DNA from: an uncultured Verrucomicrobiota bacterium
Lineage (GTDB): Bacteria > Verrucomicrobiota > Kiritimatiellia > RFP12 > UBA1067
Assembly (NCBI GenBank): GCA_946628745.1
Contig: CAMOXA010000034.1
Coordinates: 1 to 12,437, forward strand
Reading direction: 5' to 3'
DNA length: 12,437 nucleotides
Shown here one piece after another: positions 1 through 6,976 of the stretch (position 1 is the stretch's first letter; each line of letters begins with the position of its first letter). A model generated the notes under the pieces. The model made no database searches, was not told the DNA's origin, and saw only the letters and a list, made by a program, of their open reading frames with translations. The translations under genes were made by a program, and so were the position numbers.

Positions 1-637
1 CGAGGCGGAACTTCCCGACGCGCGTGCGCCGAAGAGATTCGAGACAGGCCCCGGTGCCGACGGCGTCGCCGAAGTCGTTGACGAGCGAGCGGACTATGAG
101 GCCCTTTGTGCCCGCGACCTTGAATGCGAGCCTGTCGGGGCTGCCGGTCCGCTCGACCTCGAATTTGTAGACGTGGGCGAGGAAAGGTTTGTGCTCGCCA
201 GTGTCGGCGATTTCGTAGCCGGCGGAACCCTCGCGGCGCACCGAGCACCAGCGGCTCTCGGTCTGGAAGATGTCGCCGCGGAACTCCGGCAGGGCCTTGG
301 CGATCGCCTCGTCCGAAGGCGGCTGCACCGGCGCGGCGGGCGCGACGGGTTCGCCCTGCATGTCGTATGTATTGGTCTTCAAGCCTAGGCGCATGACGCC
401 CTCCCACTCGCGATCGGCGCCCATGACATCGCCTGTGAATTTGTTGGCGTCGTTGATCAGGAGGACGAGCAGGCCCGAAGCCGCCGGGTCGAGAGAACCG
501 CCGTGTCCGACCTTGACAAGGTTGAACTTGCGGCGGACGGTCTTCACGACGGTCGAAAAGGCGATGCCGGCGGGTTTGTCGACCGCGACGAATCCGTCGA
601 GGTCCTCAAGCATTTTAAGTTGGGTCAGGTTGGCCAT
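1..637 (-). CDS. truB: tRNA pseudouridine(55) synthase TruB, 3' end outside the window
   Basis: TruB converts U55 of the tRNA T-loop to pseudouridine in the cytoplasm. Reading the minus strand from the ATG at 635-637 gives 212 codons with no stop before the left edge, so the C-terminus is missing. Visible family landmarks are an N-terminal GFVAVDKPAG, the catalytic-Asp loop VGHGGSLDPAASG, RLGLKTNTYD, FRGDI and the late VRSLVNDFG and LRRTRVGKF. The start is supported by AAGGA six bases upstream. It overlaps the end of rbfA by 23 bases, the usual rbfA-truB order, so the two are surely cotranscribed. The protein is divergent: the Tyr expected in the K-x-Y segment after the catalytic loop is Trp (REWEGV), and the GTYIR motif reads GLIVR, keeping Arg but losing Tyr. 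Family assignment is firm from context plus motifs; full activity is less certain because of these substitutions. Confidence 0.9.
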   Translation of the reverse strand, partial: MANLTQLKMLEDLDGFVAVDKPAGIAFSTVVKTVRRKFNLVKVGHGGSLDPAASGLLVLLINDANKFTGDVMGADREWEGVMRLGLKTNTYDMQGEPVAPAAPVQPPSDEAIAKALPEFRGDIFQTESRWCSVRREGSAGYEIADTGEHKPFLAHVYKFEVERTGSPDRLAFKVAGTKGLIVRSLVNDFGDAVGTGACLESLRRTRVGKFRL

Positions 638-995
638 CTGTTTCCTTGATTGGCGGCAGGCTGCCGAGCAGTGCGAGGACTTCATCGCCCTTTTCGAGCG
701 AGAGATCGAGTTTGAATGTGAGGCGCGGCGTGAACTTCAAGCGCACCTGTCTGTTGACAAGCGCCTGGAACTCGCGCGCGCGGCGGCGGATATGCTGAAG
801 CGCCTTCTCTTTGAGGGCGTCGTCGCCGAAGACGGAAACATTTACCGTGGCGTCGCGCAGGTCTTTGCCGCACTTGACGCCTGTTACCGTTATCAGCCCC
901 GGCGAAACGCTGTCGCCCTGCATAACCTGGAACATGCCCTCGGCTATGACACGCTTGAGAAGGCTGTTGACCCGTTCTAGTCTATCTACTGACAT
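615..995 (-). CDS. rbfA: 30S ribosome-binding factor RbfA
   Basis: RbfA is a small KH-like protein that binds the 30S subunit during late 16S rRNA maturation and cold adaptation. The 126-residue length is normal. The sequence opens with MSVDRLERVNSLLKRVIAEG, then a segment PGLITVTGVKCGKDLRDATVNVSVFGD that matches the family's strand-turn-strand with conserved DLR, then the helix around LQHIRRRAREFQALVNRQVRLKFTPRLTFKLD, which carries the characteristic L-x-P-x-L-x-F pattern. The gene continues directly into truB with a 23-base overlap. No Shine-Dalgarno sequence precedes the ATG at 993-995; instead a perfect TATAAT lies only seven bases upstream, so the transcript is probably leaderless. nusA and infB, which often precede rbfA, are not here: the next gene upstream is an unrelated sugar phosphotransferase. 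Confidence 0.95.
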   Translation of the reverse strand: MSVDRLERVNSLLKRVIAEGMFQVMQGDSVSPGLITVTGVKCGKDLRDATVNVSVFGDDALKEKALQHIRRRAREFQALVNRQVRLKFTPRLTFKLDLSLEKGDEVLALLGSLPPIKETDGQPDPT

Positions 996-1002
996 GGCGT
1001 GT

Positions 1003-1016
1003 ATTATACCAAAAAA
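1003..1016 (-). promoter_or_regulatory. rbfA-truB promoter (T-tract plus extended -10)
   Basis: Minus strand reads TTTTTTGGTATAAT followed by ACACGCC and the rbfA ATG. TATAAT is a perfect -10, preceded by TGG (extended -10) and six T. No TTGACA-like -35 is present; the equivalent position (1024-1031) reads TGGCGCGC, an 8-mer also found at the same spacing upstream of proB. Expected transcription start falls on or next to the ATG. Confidence 0.75.
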
Positions 1017-1044
1017 CCGCGCTGCGCGCCACGCCGTCCGGCGT
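1011..1044 (-). terminator. possible terminator of the sugar-phosphotransferase operon, fused to the rbfA promoter
   Basis: On the minus strand an ACGCC/GGCGT stem with a 4-base loop (1031-1044) and a short CGCG/CGCG stem (1018-1028) are followed at once by GTTTTTT. The T run is the same one used in the rbfA promoter. The stems are short, so this is tentative; a further inverted pair GGCGCCA/TGGCGCC (1046-1052 and 1067-1073) surrounds the upstream stop codon. Confidence 0.35.
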
Positions 1045-1061
1045 TGGCGCCAATGTTTACG

Positions 1062-2537
1062 CTACCTGGCGCCGCGCATCAGCAGGACCGAGAAGACGGT
1101 TCGCACGAGAATCCACACATCCATCCACGGCGACCAGTTCAGCACATAGTACGAGTCGAGCGCGACGCGGCGCGCGTAGTCGGTGTCGCTGCGTCCCGAG
1201 ACCTGCCAGAGGCCCGTGATGCCGGGGCGAACCGACGAAAACATCTTGTACGAAGAGCCGTAGCGCTCCACCTCGCCTTCGACGATCGGGCGCGGCCCGA
1301 TAAGAGCCATCTCGCCGGAGAAGACGTTGAAGAACTGAGGCAGCTCGTCGAGCGAAGTCTTGCGCAGGAAACGCCCGAAGGGAGTGACCCGCGGGTCGCG
1401 TTTCAGCTTGTACGACGACTCCCACTCGCGCGCCGCGGCGGGATCGGCGGCGAGAATCGCTTTTAGCCTGGCATCGGCGTCGGCATACATCGAGCGGAAC
1501 TTCCACACGCGTATCTCGCGGCCGTCGCGTCCGAGGCGGCGGTGGCGGTAGAACACAGGCCCGCGGCTCGTCAGCTTGATTGCCGCCGGTATGAGAATGA
1601 ACGCGGGCAGGAAGACGATGCACGCGACGAGCGCGAACATATCGTCCAATACGCGCTTCTGAAAGCGCCGCACGCGCATGCGCCCCTGGTTGATCATCTC
1701 AAGGCCGCCTATGCCGTCGAAGCTCACTGCGCGCGCGCCGAATATCGGGAACGCTTTCGCCGTCGGCAGATAGTCGATGTACGTGAACCATGTGGCGAAA
1801 TCCTCCATCTGATGGCGAAAGAGCCTTTCGTCCATGCACGCGAGCAGCATCTTTATGTCCCGCTTTTTCGATTCGGCCACTATGTCGCGCAGCGTGCCGA
1901 GATATTCCAGGCCAAGTCCGGCGAGCGTCTTGTCCTGGGCGGTGCGGCGGGGTCCGCCGGGGCGTCCGGTCCCTTCAAACCAGCCGACGACCTTCATGCC
2001 GTAGTACGGGCTTTTGGCGAGAGTCTCGACGACCTGCACGGCGGCGTCGCCGCCACCCGCCAGGACGACCGGCATCTGCCCCGCGCCCAGCTTGAACATC
2101 GCCCAGCGCGCCCAGTTGCGGAAAGACTGCGCGCCGAAAGCCGTCAGCAGCGCGCTGAACAGAATGACGACGCGAGAATGTCCGACCGTGGTCTGGTATG
2201 CGAAAACGAGATAGGCCAAAACCGCCAGATGGGTCAGGGCCGACGAACCGAACATGCGGCGCATTTCTTCCACCGGCGAGAGCGGCGCCGCGGGATACAT
2301 CCAGTTGCCGTGGTACAGGTCGAAGAGCGCGTTGAACGACAGAAACATCAACGCAACCGGCCAGAATACAAGATAGTCCGCGGGGGAGTATCCGCCAATG
2401 GGAGTGTCGACGCCAATATGGTGAAGCGCCCGGCCGAGAAGCCAGTATCCGCACACGGATACCGCCCAAGAGGCGAATATGCATAAGGTGTCGGCCGCCG
2501 CCAGCGCGATTACGCGCACTCGCCCCTGCGTGAACAT
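1062..2537 (-). CDS. polyprenyl glycosylphosphotransferase (WbaP/WcaJ type), initiates surface polysaccharide
   Basis: This inner-membrane enzyme transfers a sugar-1-phosphate from a nucleotide sugar to undecaprenyl phosphate, the first step of exopolysaccharide, capsule or O-antigen synthesis. The 491 residues follow the full-length family plan: about four hydrophobic N-terminal segments (roughly 7-33, 54-72, 101-115, 122-137), a Rossmann-like central domain beginning VVLAGGGDAA near 157-166, a re-entrant helix about 301-322, then the catalytic domain. The latter shows VWKFRSM (344-350), SLDELPQFFNVFSGEMALIGPRP with the catalytic Asp-Glu pair at 397-398, and RPGITGLWQVSGRS (437-450). Which sugar it uses cannot be read from sequence. 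Its ATG overlaps the stop of the preceding gene (TAATG) and has no good Shine-Dalgarno, so translation is probably coupled. No glycosyltransferases or flippase are in the window, so the rest of the pathway lies elsewhere. Confidence 0.93.
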   Translation of the reverse strand: MFTQGRVRVIALAAADTLCIFASWAVSVCGYWLLGRALHHIGVDTPIGGYSPADYLVFWPVALMFLSFNALFDLYHGNWMYPAAPLSPVEEMRRMFGSSALTHLAVLAYLVFAYQTTVGHSRVVILFSALLTAFGAQSFRNWARWAMFKLGAGQMPVVLAGGGDAAVQVVETLAKSPYYGMKVVGWFEGTGRPGGPRRTAQDKTLAGLGLEYLGTLRDIVAESKKRDIKMLLACMDERLFRHQMEDFATWFTYIDYLPTAKAFPIFGARAVSFDGIGGLEMINQGRMRVRRFQKRVLDDMFALVACIVFLPAFILIPAAIKLTSRGPVFYRHRRLGRDGREIRVWKFRSMYADADARLKAILAADPAAAREWESSYKLKRDPRVTPFGRFLRKTSLDELPQFFNVFSGEMALIGPRPIVEGEVERYGSSYKMFSSVRPGITGLWQVSGRSDTDYARRVALDSYYVLNWSPWMDVWILVRTVFSVLLMRGAR

Positions 2538-3541
2538 TACAACTGCGGGGGAGCCTCTTCGCCGGACGGTTCGGCAGGAAAGTCCGCCGCACCGTCAGGC
2601 TCCTGCTTACCGTCGGCGCCGTCTTCAGCGCCTTCGCCAGCGTCGGTGCCGTCTTCGGCGTCCGCGTCGGCGTCGTCGCCAACCTCGATATCGACATCCG
2701 CGCCCATGTCATCGCGATCTTCCGGCAGTTCGTAGTCGTCGGGATTCTGCAGATACAACTCTGCCTCGTCTATGCCGCGCCACTCGTTGCCGGTTATATC
2801 CTCGTATGCGGACTTTGCATGGCGGGAGTTGACCGATTTGCCGCTCTCGATGATATCGACAAGCGACTGGACGACCTTCACGCGCAGTTCGGACGCCTTG
2901 GCCTCGTCGTCCTCGCCGTCGATAAGCTCCAGCGCGGCGTTCGTCAAATGTCCGCAAATCGTTTCAAGATGATCGTCTTTCGCGAGAGTGCCGAGGACCG
3001 CCGCGGAAATCGCGAAACGGCGGTCGGCGTCGTCGACTTCTGAAAGCGACTGCTCCCAGGCGTATTCAGCGGCTTCGGCGACCTCCTCGTCCGCGTCGGC
3101 CATGGCTCCGGTAAGCTCGGGCAGGGCGTCGAGTCCGACCCAGGTCAGCGCGTCGACAGCCATGCGCCGGACTTCGGCGTTCGGCGACTCTAAAGCAGCG
3201 GCGGACGTTTTGATAATGTCGTCGACATTGTCGGCGTCCAGTGCGTTTTGGACCGCCTCGGCGACCTTGCGCTCTTCGCCGGAAAGGTTGGCGAACATAT
3301 CCGGCATGGGGCGCGCGGGCCTCTGCCGGCCCTTGCGCGCGCCAGGGTTGGATTTCATCCCCGACATCGCGGCGCGGACCGCCTCGACCGGGTTGTCCTT
3401 CGCCTTGCGAGATGCCGTCGCCTTTTCCGAAGCGGCGGCATCGACGGGCCGCGAAGGTTCGCCGCCGCGGCGGGCAACCACGAAGTAACCGCCTGCCGCG
3501 ACAACGGCTACGGCTATTCCAGCAAGAACAGACTTGTTCAT
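2537..3541 (-). CDS. membrane-anchored HEAT-like repeat protein with acidic tail, unknown function
   Basis: No named family is recognised. The 334 residues fall into four parts. Residues 5-23 (VLAGIAVAVVAAGGYFVVA) form one membrane anchor or uncleaved signal followed by RR. About 25-85 is a basic, low-complexity linker. About 86-250 is helical with HEAT-like pairs, seen best in SPNAEVRRMAVDALTWVG and the following DALPELTGAMADADEEVAEAAE, a pattern typical of protein-docking solenoids. About 268-334 is an extremely acidic Asp/Glu/Ala/Gly tail. The likely placement is N-terminus in the membrane with the solenoid outside the cytoplasm, but topology is inference. It sits 18 bases after the small secreted protein and shares a TAATG overlap with the phosphotransferase, so the three are one operon. 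A scaffold role in envelope or polysaccharide assembly is possible but unproven. The start has no strong Shine-Dalgarno. Confidence 0.8.
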   Translation of the reverse strand: MNKSVLAGIAVAVVAAGGYFVVARRGGEPSRPVDAAASEKATASRKAKDNPVEAVRAAMSGMKSNPGARKGRQRPARPMPDMFANLSGEERKVAEAVQNALDADNVDDIIKTSAAALESPNAEVRRMAVDALTWVGLDALPELTGAMADADEEVAEAAEYAWEQSLSEVDDADRRFAISAAVLGTLAKDDHLETICGHLTNAALELIDGEDDEAKASELRVKVVQSLVDIIESGKSVNSRHAKSAYEDITGNEWRGIDEAELYLQNPDDYELPEDRDDMGADVDIEVGDDADADAEDGTDAGEGAEDGADGKQEPDGAADFPAEPSGEEAPPQL

Positions 3542-3559
3542 ATCGCTACCGTATGCAGG

Positions 3560-4045
3560 TCACTCAAGCGAACCGATTGTATAGAACCCCGCTTTTTTGA
3601 CGGATACCCTCAGCGTCTCGCTGCCTATGTAGCCTGTGATTTTGGCGCTGTAGCTCTTCAGCTTCTTCTCGCTCTTGGCGACATAGATCTTGAACGAGCC
3701 GGTGACCTTGCCTGTCTTTTTGTTGACGCTGATTTTGAGCCCGCTCGGATTGTCGTCGGAGGTCGACACAAAGTCCCCTTCCTTCTTGCTGTACTTCACG
3801 CGCCCGGCCTTAGGGGTCTTGAATTTCTTGCCCGTCCACTCGACGTCGACACCGTCCGGCAGATACTCGCCGAGAACCTCGAATCCGCCGATTTCATCTG
3901 GCAGTTCATCGACCGTGAACGTCAGGGAATCTTCCGGCTCAAGGAAAATCTCGCCATAAGAAAAGGTCTTGTTCTTCGACTTGGAGAATCCAAGCAGAGG
4001 AATCGCGGCCGCCATGAGAGCTGAAACAAGGTATTTGGCTTTCAT
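3560..4045 (-). CDS. small secreted Ig-like/beta-sandwich protein, unknown function
   Basis: The 161-residue product begins with a signal peptide (MKAKYLVSALMAAAIPLLGFS, probable cleavage near residue 21). The rest is rich in Lys, Gly and alternating hydrophobic residues, typical of beta-sandwich domains. A first half with LPDEIGGFEVLGEYLPDGV resembles putative Ig modules, and the second half carries VNKKTGKVTGSFKIYV followed by SYSAKITGYI. From memory, this TG-x-x-x-GSFK-x-Y pattern recurs in secreted proteins of Kiritimatiellae, Lentisphaerae and related groups; that needs a search. The start is supported by AAAGGA six bases before the ATG and a promoter about 50 bases upstream. It is first in an operon with the HEAT-like protein and the sugar phosphotransferase, suggesting an envelope or extracellular role. 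No catalytic motif is visible. Confidence 0.85.
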   Translation of the reverse strand: MKAKYLVSALMAAAIPLLGFSKSKNKTFSYGEIFLEPEDSLTFTVDELPDEIGGFEVLGEYLPDGVDVEWTGKKFKTPKAGRVKYSKKEGDFVSTSDDNPSGLKISVNKKTGKVTGSFKIYVAKSEKKLKSYSAKITGYIGSETLRVSVKKAGFYTIGSLE

Positions 4046-4094
4046 TTTCTGTCCTTTCTGTCGTGAATCGTCCCACTGCGGGGCGATTGAGGGT

Positions 4095-4108
4095 ATTATA
4101 TCAAAAAA
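4095..4108 (-). promoter_or_regulatory. promoter of the secreted protein/HEAT/phosphotransferase operon
   Basis: Minus strand reads TTTTTTGATATAAT: six T, an extended TGA, and a perfect TATAAT. The expected start lies near 4088, giving a leader of about 40 bases that contains the AAAGGA ribosome site. An A6 tract lies 20 bases further upstream (about 4128-4133). There is no TTGACA-like -35. Apart from this promoter nothing else was recognised in 4046-4174. Confidence 0.75.
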
Positions 4109-4174
4109 GTCGGGGGAATTGGTATGGTTTTTTCAGAATGCGCAAGATTCCGCGAAAGCGGGCGGCGCAATCTG

Positions 4175-5005
4175 TCAGACATCTATGCGCAGGAGCTGCG
4201 CCGCATTGCGCCAGCAAATGCGCTCCAGATCGCCGGCACCGAGCCCGAGATCCAGGAGAGACTCGAGGGTGCGCCCGGCGTCCTGCCACGGCGCGTCGGA
4301 CCCGAAGAGCGTCCGCTCCGCGCCGTGCTTGGCGATCATTCGCGAAATCTGCGCTTGAGGCATCCAGCCGAACGTATGCGAAAGGTCGAGATACACGTCT
4401 TCGCCGCACAGCACCTCTTCGGACTCGTCCCACATGTGAAAGCCCCCCAGGTGGGCGGCGACTATGCGCAACGCCGGGAAGCGTCTGTGCAGACGCAGTA
4501 TCTCGCCGGGAGTAGAGTGGTACGGCGGCTCGAAGACGCGCTCGCCGCCGGCGTGGAGGTATGCGACGAGCCCGAGGGCGGACATTTCCTCCCAGCAGCC
4601 GTCCATCTTCGCGTCGTTGAAGCGAAAGCCTTGATACTCCGGGTGGAACTTCACGCCGGCGAAACCGTCCGAGGCGATTGCGGCGAGAGTGGCGTGGACG
4701 TCATCCACGTCAGGATGCATGGCCGCGAGCGAAACGACAGCGCGCGGCGCGGCGTCCCGGTCGCAGCGGTTCACGCCGGCGGCCCACGCGTTGACGTGCG
4801 CGACCTGGTGAACATCGGTCGCGACGGGCAGATTCACCGCGACATCTATGCCGCACTCTGCGTTTCGCGCCTCGCAGCCCGCGACACTGCCGTCGAACGC
4901 CGGCGGGTTGCCGAACCGCTTCGAGAGCGCCGCAACCACTTTCGCCGCAATAGCGTCGGGGTACAAATGCACGTGCGAATCTATGACAGGGTGGTCGAGC
5001 CGCAC
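4175..5005 (-). CDS. amidohydrolase-2 family metal-dependent hydrolase
   Basis: The 276-residue protein is a TIM-barrel enzyme of the amidohydrolase-2 family, whose members hydrolyse or decarboxylate small cyclic and aromatic acids and lactones. Metal-binding landmarks are present: IDSHVHLYPD with the His-x-His pair at 11 and 13, GVKFHPEYQGF (Lys119, His121), YLHAGGE (His151), AAHLGG (His185) and LFGSDAPW (Asp237). The HLYPD and KFHP-x-x-QG forms are typical of the uncharacterised hydrolase branch, so no substrate can be given. It lacks the DHLGKP motif and is not a close relative of the fuconolactonase-like gene at 8995-9798. The start is GTG, chosen because GAGGAGG lies seven bases upstream and the His-x-His motif follows at the usual distance from the N-terminus. 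It begins 27 bases after proB and is very likely cotranscribed with it; no functional link to proline synthesis is evident. Confidence 0.85.
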   Translation of the reverse strand: MRLDHPVIDSHVHLYPDAIAAKVVAALSKRFGNPPAFDGSVAGCEARNAECGIDVAVNLPVATDVHQVAHVNAWAAGVNRCDRDAAPRAVVSLAAMHPDVDDVHATLAAIASDGFAGVKFHPEYQGFRFNDAKMDGCWEEMSALGLVAYLHAGGERVFEPPYHSTPGEILRLHRRFPALRIVAAHLGGFHMWDESEEVLCGEDVYLDLSHTFGWMPQAQISRMIAKHGAERTLFGSDAPWQDAGRTLESLLDLGLGAGDLERICWRNAAQLLRIDV

Positions 5006-5032
5006 TTGGGCGCCTCCTCGATTACAGATTGT

Positions 5033-5812
5033 TCACAACGCGCTGCCGGGAAAGAACGTACCGACCGACTTGCCCTGCGCCAGGTCGGCGAGCACGCCGC
5101 GCCGGCCATTGGCTATGAACGTGTCGATGCCTGCGGCGACGGCGGCTTTGACGGCCTTGAGTTTGGAGTCCATGCCGCCCTTTGACAACTTGCCCTTCTC
5201 GCCGGCACGGACGAGTTTCATGACGTTTCTGAAGTTCTGCACCTCGGGGATGCGCCGCCCGTCTGCGTCCAGGAGTCCATCGACGGTCGTCAAAAGCACG
5301 AGCGCGTCGGCTTTGATCAGCTTCGCGATCAAAAACGACAGCCAGTCGTTGTCGCCGAAAGTCTTGCCTTTGAGTTCGTCGTCCGCGACGACGTCGTTTT
5401 CGTTGACGACCGGCACGATGCCAGCGCGGACCAGGTGGTCGAGCGAACGCTTGACATTCTGGCTCGGGCGGCGTTCTTCGAAATCGGCGTGGGTGAGCAG
5501 CACTTGGCCGATTTTCACGCCTCGGGCGGCGAACAGCCTCTCGTACTCGCATATGAACCGCGCCTGGCCGACGGCGGCGCACATCTGTATGTCGTTCGTG
5601 TCCGCCGGCCGGGCTTTGAGGCCGAGCGCCTCCACGCCGGCGGCGACCGCTCCGGACGAAACGAACACCACCTCGCAGCCTGCGGAACGCAGACTGCAGA
5701 TTCCGTCGACGATTCTCTTCAGCGCCGCGCGGTCGGGACGCCCCGCCTTGTTGGCGATTGCGTGCGTGCCGACCTTGACCACGACCCTGCCCATATAGTT
5801 TCTAATGCGCAT
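5033..5812 (-). CDS. proB: glutamate 5-kinase ProB, short form without PUA domain
   Basis: ProB phosphorylates L-glutamate to gamma-glutamyl phosphate, the first and usually proline-inhibited step of proline synthesis in the cytoplasm. The 259 residues cover the amino-acid-kinase domain: VVKVGT (11-16), VSSGAVAAG (51-59), the glutamate-binding VVNENDVV around 137-140, FGDNDWLS (152-159), and the C-terminal GGMDSKLKAVKAA (212-224) that binds the nucleotide. The protein ends where the E. coli enzyme continues into its PUA domain, so this is the short form also seen in several other lineages; feedback behaviour may differ. proA is not adjacent. The ATG at 5810-5812 is taken as start, but no Shine-Dalgarno precedes it; an alternative is the ATG six codons later, directly before GRVVVKVG. 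A TATACT box 10 bases upstream implies a very short leader. Downstream it runs into an amidohydrolase gene. Confidence 0.92.
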   Translation of the reverse strand: MRIRNYMGRVVVKVGTHAIANKAGRPDRAALKRIVDGICSLRSAGCEVVFVSSGAVAAGVEALGLKARPADTNDIQMCAAVGQARFICEYERLFAARGVKIGQVLLTHADFEERRPSQNVKRSLDHLVRAGIVPVVNENDVVADDELKGKTFGDNDWLSFLIAKLIKADALVLLTTVDGLLDADGRRIPEVQNFRNVMKLVRAGEKGKLSKGGMDSKLKAVKAAVAAGIDTFIANGRRGVLADLAQGKSVGTFFPGSAL

Positions 5813-5822
5813 GACAGAGCGT

Positions 5823-5835
5823 AGTATAGCAAAAA
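5823..5835 (-). promoter_or_regulatory. proB promoter (T-tract plus extended -10)
   Basis: Minus strand reads TTTTTGCTATACT, five T followed by an extended -10 (TGC TATACT, one mismatch). The -35 position (5844-5851) reads TGGCGCGC, identical in sequence and spacing to the rbfA promoter. The expected start lies only about 3-4 bases before the proB ATG. Confidence 0.7.
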
Positions 5836-5881
5836 CTCCGTCCGCGCGCCAGTATCCGGCGAACGTCGCAGGCGTCGCGCG

Positions 5882-6904
5882 TCATGACCAGTCGACAAGT
5901 ATCCTGAAGACCCGGCCGGGATCTGCGGCCCAGCGTTCCATCGCGGCCTTTGCGCCGTCGGGCTTCACGACGGCGCTGACGAGGCCGTCCACTTTCGCCG
6001 CGCCCGAGGCCAGGAGGCGCATGACGGCGCGAAAATCGCCGGGCGTCGCGTTGCGGCTGCCGCGTATGTCGAGTTCCTTCTGCACGAAATACTTGGTCTG
6101 GAACGCGACCTCGCTTTTCGCGTAGCCTATGCAAGCGACGCGCCCGGCGAACGCCGCGGCGTCGATTGCGGCGACATACGTCGCGGGAGAGCCGACCGCT
6201 TCGATCACGACATCGGCGCCGTCGCCGCCCGTAAGATCGAGAACGCCCTCGGCCGCCGGGGTTTTCGCCGAGTTGACACCATATGCCGCGCCGAGCGACT
6301 TCGCGATGGCGAGCTTCTCGTCGGATATGTCCACCGCGATGACTGTCGCGCCGCGGCGCGCCGCGCGCGCAATCGCGCCGAGACCGACCATTCCGCAGCC
6401 GATCACCGCCACGACATCGCTGTCGGTCACGGCGGCGCGATCCACGGCGTGGAACCCGACGCTCATCGGTTCTATCAGCGCGGCGTCTCTCGGCGAAATA
6501 CCCTGGTCGACCGGCAGGACCTTCTGCCACGGCAGCGCAATATATTCGCGCATCGCGCCGTCGCGCTGGACGCCGAGCGTCTCGTTGCGCCGGCAGGCGT
6601 TGGGCCGCCCGCGCCTGCAGCTGGTGCACATGCCGCAGTTGGTGTACGGGTTCACCGTCACTACATCGCCCGGCTTGAGGCCGGCGGGCACGCCGGGCCC
6701 GAGCGCGGATACGACCGCGCCTATCTCGTGGCCCGGCACGACATTGGGCCTGGCCATCGTATTGCGTCCGAGAAAGGTGTTCAAATCGCTCCCGCAAAAG
6801 CCGACGTGCGAAAGCTTCAGCAGCACTTCGCCAGCGCCCGCGCTCTGCGCAGGTTCGTCCTCGACCGTCATCTCGCCGGCTTTGGGTATATGAATCGTTT
6901 TCAT
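5882..6904 (-). CDS. zinc-dependent alcohol/polyol dehydrogenase (MDR family)
   Basis: This is a medium-chain NAD(P)-dependent dehydrogenase of the threonine/sorbitol/galactonate dehydrogenase group. With the ATG at 6902-6904 it has 340 residues, the normal length; this start is preferred over an in-frame ATG 48 bases upstream because AAGGAG lies nine bases before it and it gives a family-like N-terminus. Catalytic zinc ligands are Cys37 (GFCGSD) and His59-Glu60 (PGHE); structural zinc ligands are Cys90, 93, 96 and 104 (CGMCTSC then C). The Rossmann fingerprint GCGMVG is at 169-174, followed by Asp192 (AVDISDEK), which favours NAD over NADP. The substrate cannot be read. Its divergent position to the LacI-type regulator and an operator shared with the lactonase operon suggest a step in the same sugar-acid pathway, for example oxidation of 2-keto-3-deoxy-fuconate; that is inference. 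Confidence 0.88.
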   Translation of the reverse strand: MKTIHIPKAGEMTVEDEPAQSAGAGEVLLKLSHVGFCGSDLNTFLGRNTMARPNVVPGHEIGAVVSALGPGVPAGLKPGDVVTVNPYTNCGMCTSCRRGRPNACRRNETLGVQRDGAMREYIALPWQKVLPVDQGISPRDAALIEPMSVGFHAVDRAAVTDSDVVAVIGCGMVGLGAIARAARRGATVIAVDISDEKLAIAKSLGAAYGVNSAKTPAAEGVLDLTGGDGADVVIEAVGSPATYVAAIDAAAFAGRVACIGYAKSEVAFQTKYFVQKELDIRGSRNATPGDFRAVMRLLASGAAKVDGLVSAVVKPDGAKAAMERWAADPGRVFRILVDWS

Positions 6905-6940
6905 GTCTGTTTCTCCTTGGCGTCTCATCGACAAGCGGAA

Positions 6941-6946
6941 ATTATA
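6941..6946 (-). promoter_or_regulatory. -10 box of the alcohol dehydrogenase promoter
   Basis: A perfect TATAAT on the minus strand, 36 bases upstream of the chosen ATG, leaving room for the AAGGAG ribosome site in the leader. There is no T-tract and no -35 match at 17-base spacing. The 17-bp operator-like motif begins 35 bases beyond the upstream edge of this box, the same spacing as at the lactonase promoter. Confidence 0.65.
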
Positions 6947-6976
6947 CAACATATTGCGCCTCGCGCGGGAAAAGCG

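Noticed and set aside
1542..2486. A 314-codon plus-strand open frame antisense to the sugar phosphotransferase; similar long shadows at 8953-9861 and 10717-11517
   Set aside because: All lie opposite genes with clear family motifs and show the same motif-free, charged composition expected of antisense frames in GC-rich DNA.
2610..2690. Repetitive GCC/GTC-rich DNA at the end of the HEAT-like gene considered as a tandem repeat element
   Set aside because: It encodes an irregular Asp/Glu/Ala/Gly tail without a constant repeat unit, so it is low-complexity coding sequence, not a repeat array.
4120..4140. Plus-strand TTTTTTCAGAAT considered as a sixth T-tract promoter
   Set aside because: It lacks the G-N before the hexamer and no plus-strand gene follows; it runs antisense into the amidohydrolase.
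4124..5185. A 353-codon open frame on the plus strand antisense to the amidohydrolase and the end of proB
   Set aside because: Its composition (Arg/His/Val-rich, no motifs) matches the mirror of GC-rich codon bias; it crosses two real genes on the other strand and has no ribosome site or domain pattern.
6905..6952. Upstream ATG that would extend the zinc dehydrogenase by 16 residues
   Set aside because: It overlaps the perfect TATAAT proposed as its promoter, lacks a ribosome site, and adds residues not expected in the family; the ATG at 6904 has AAGGAG at good distance.
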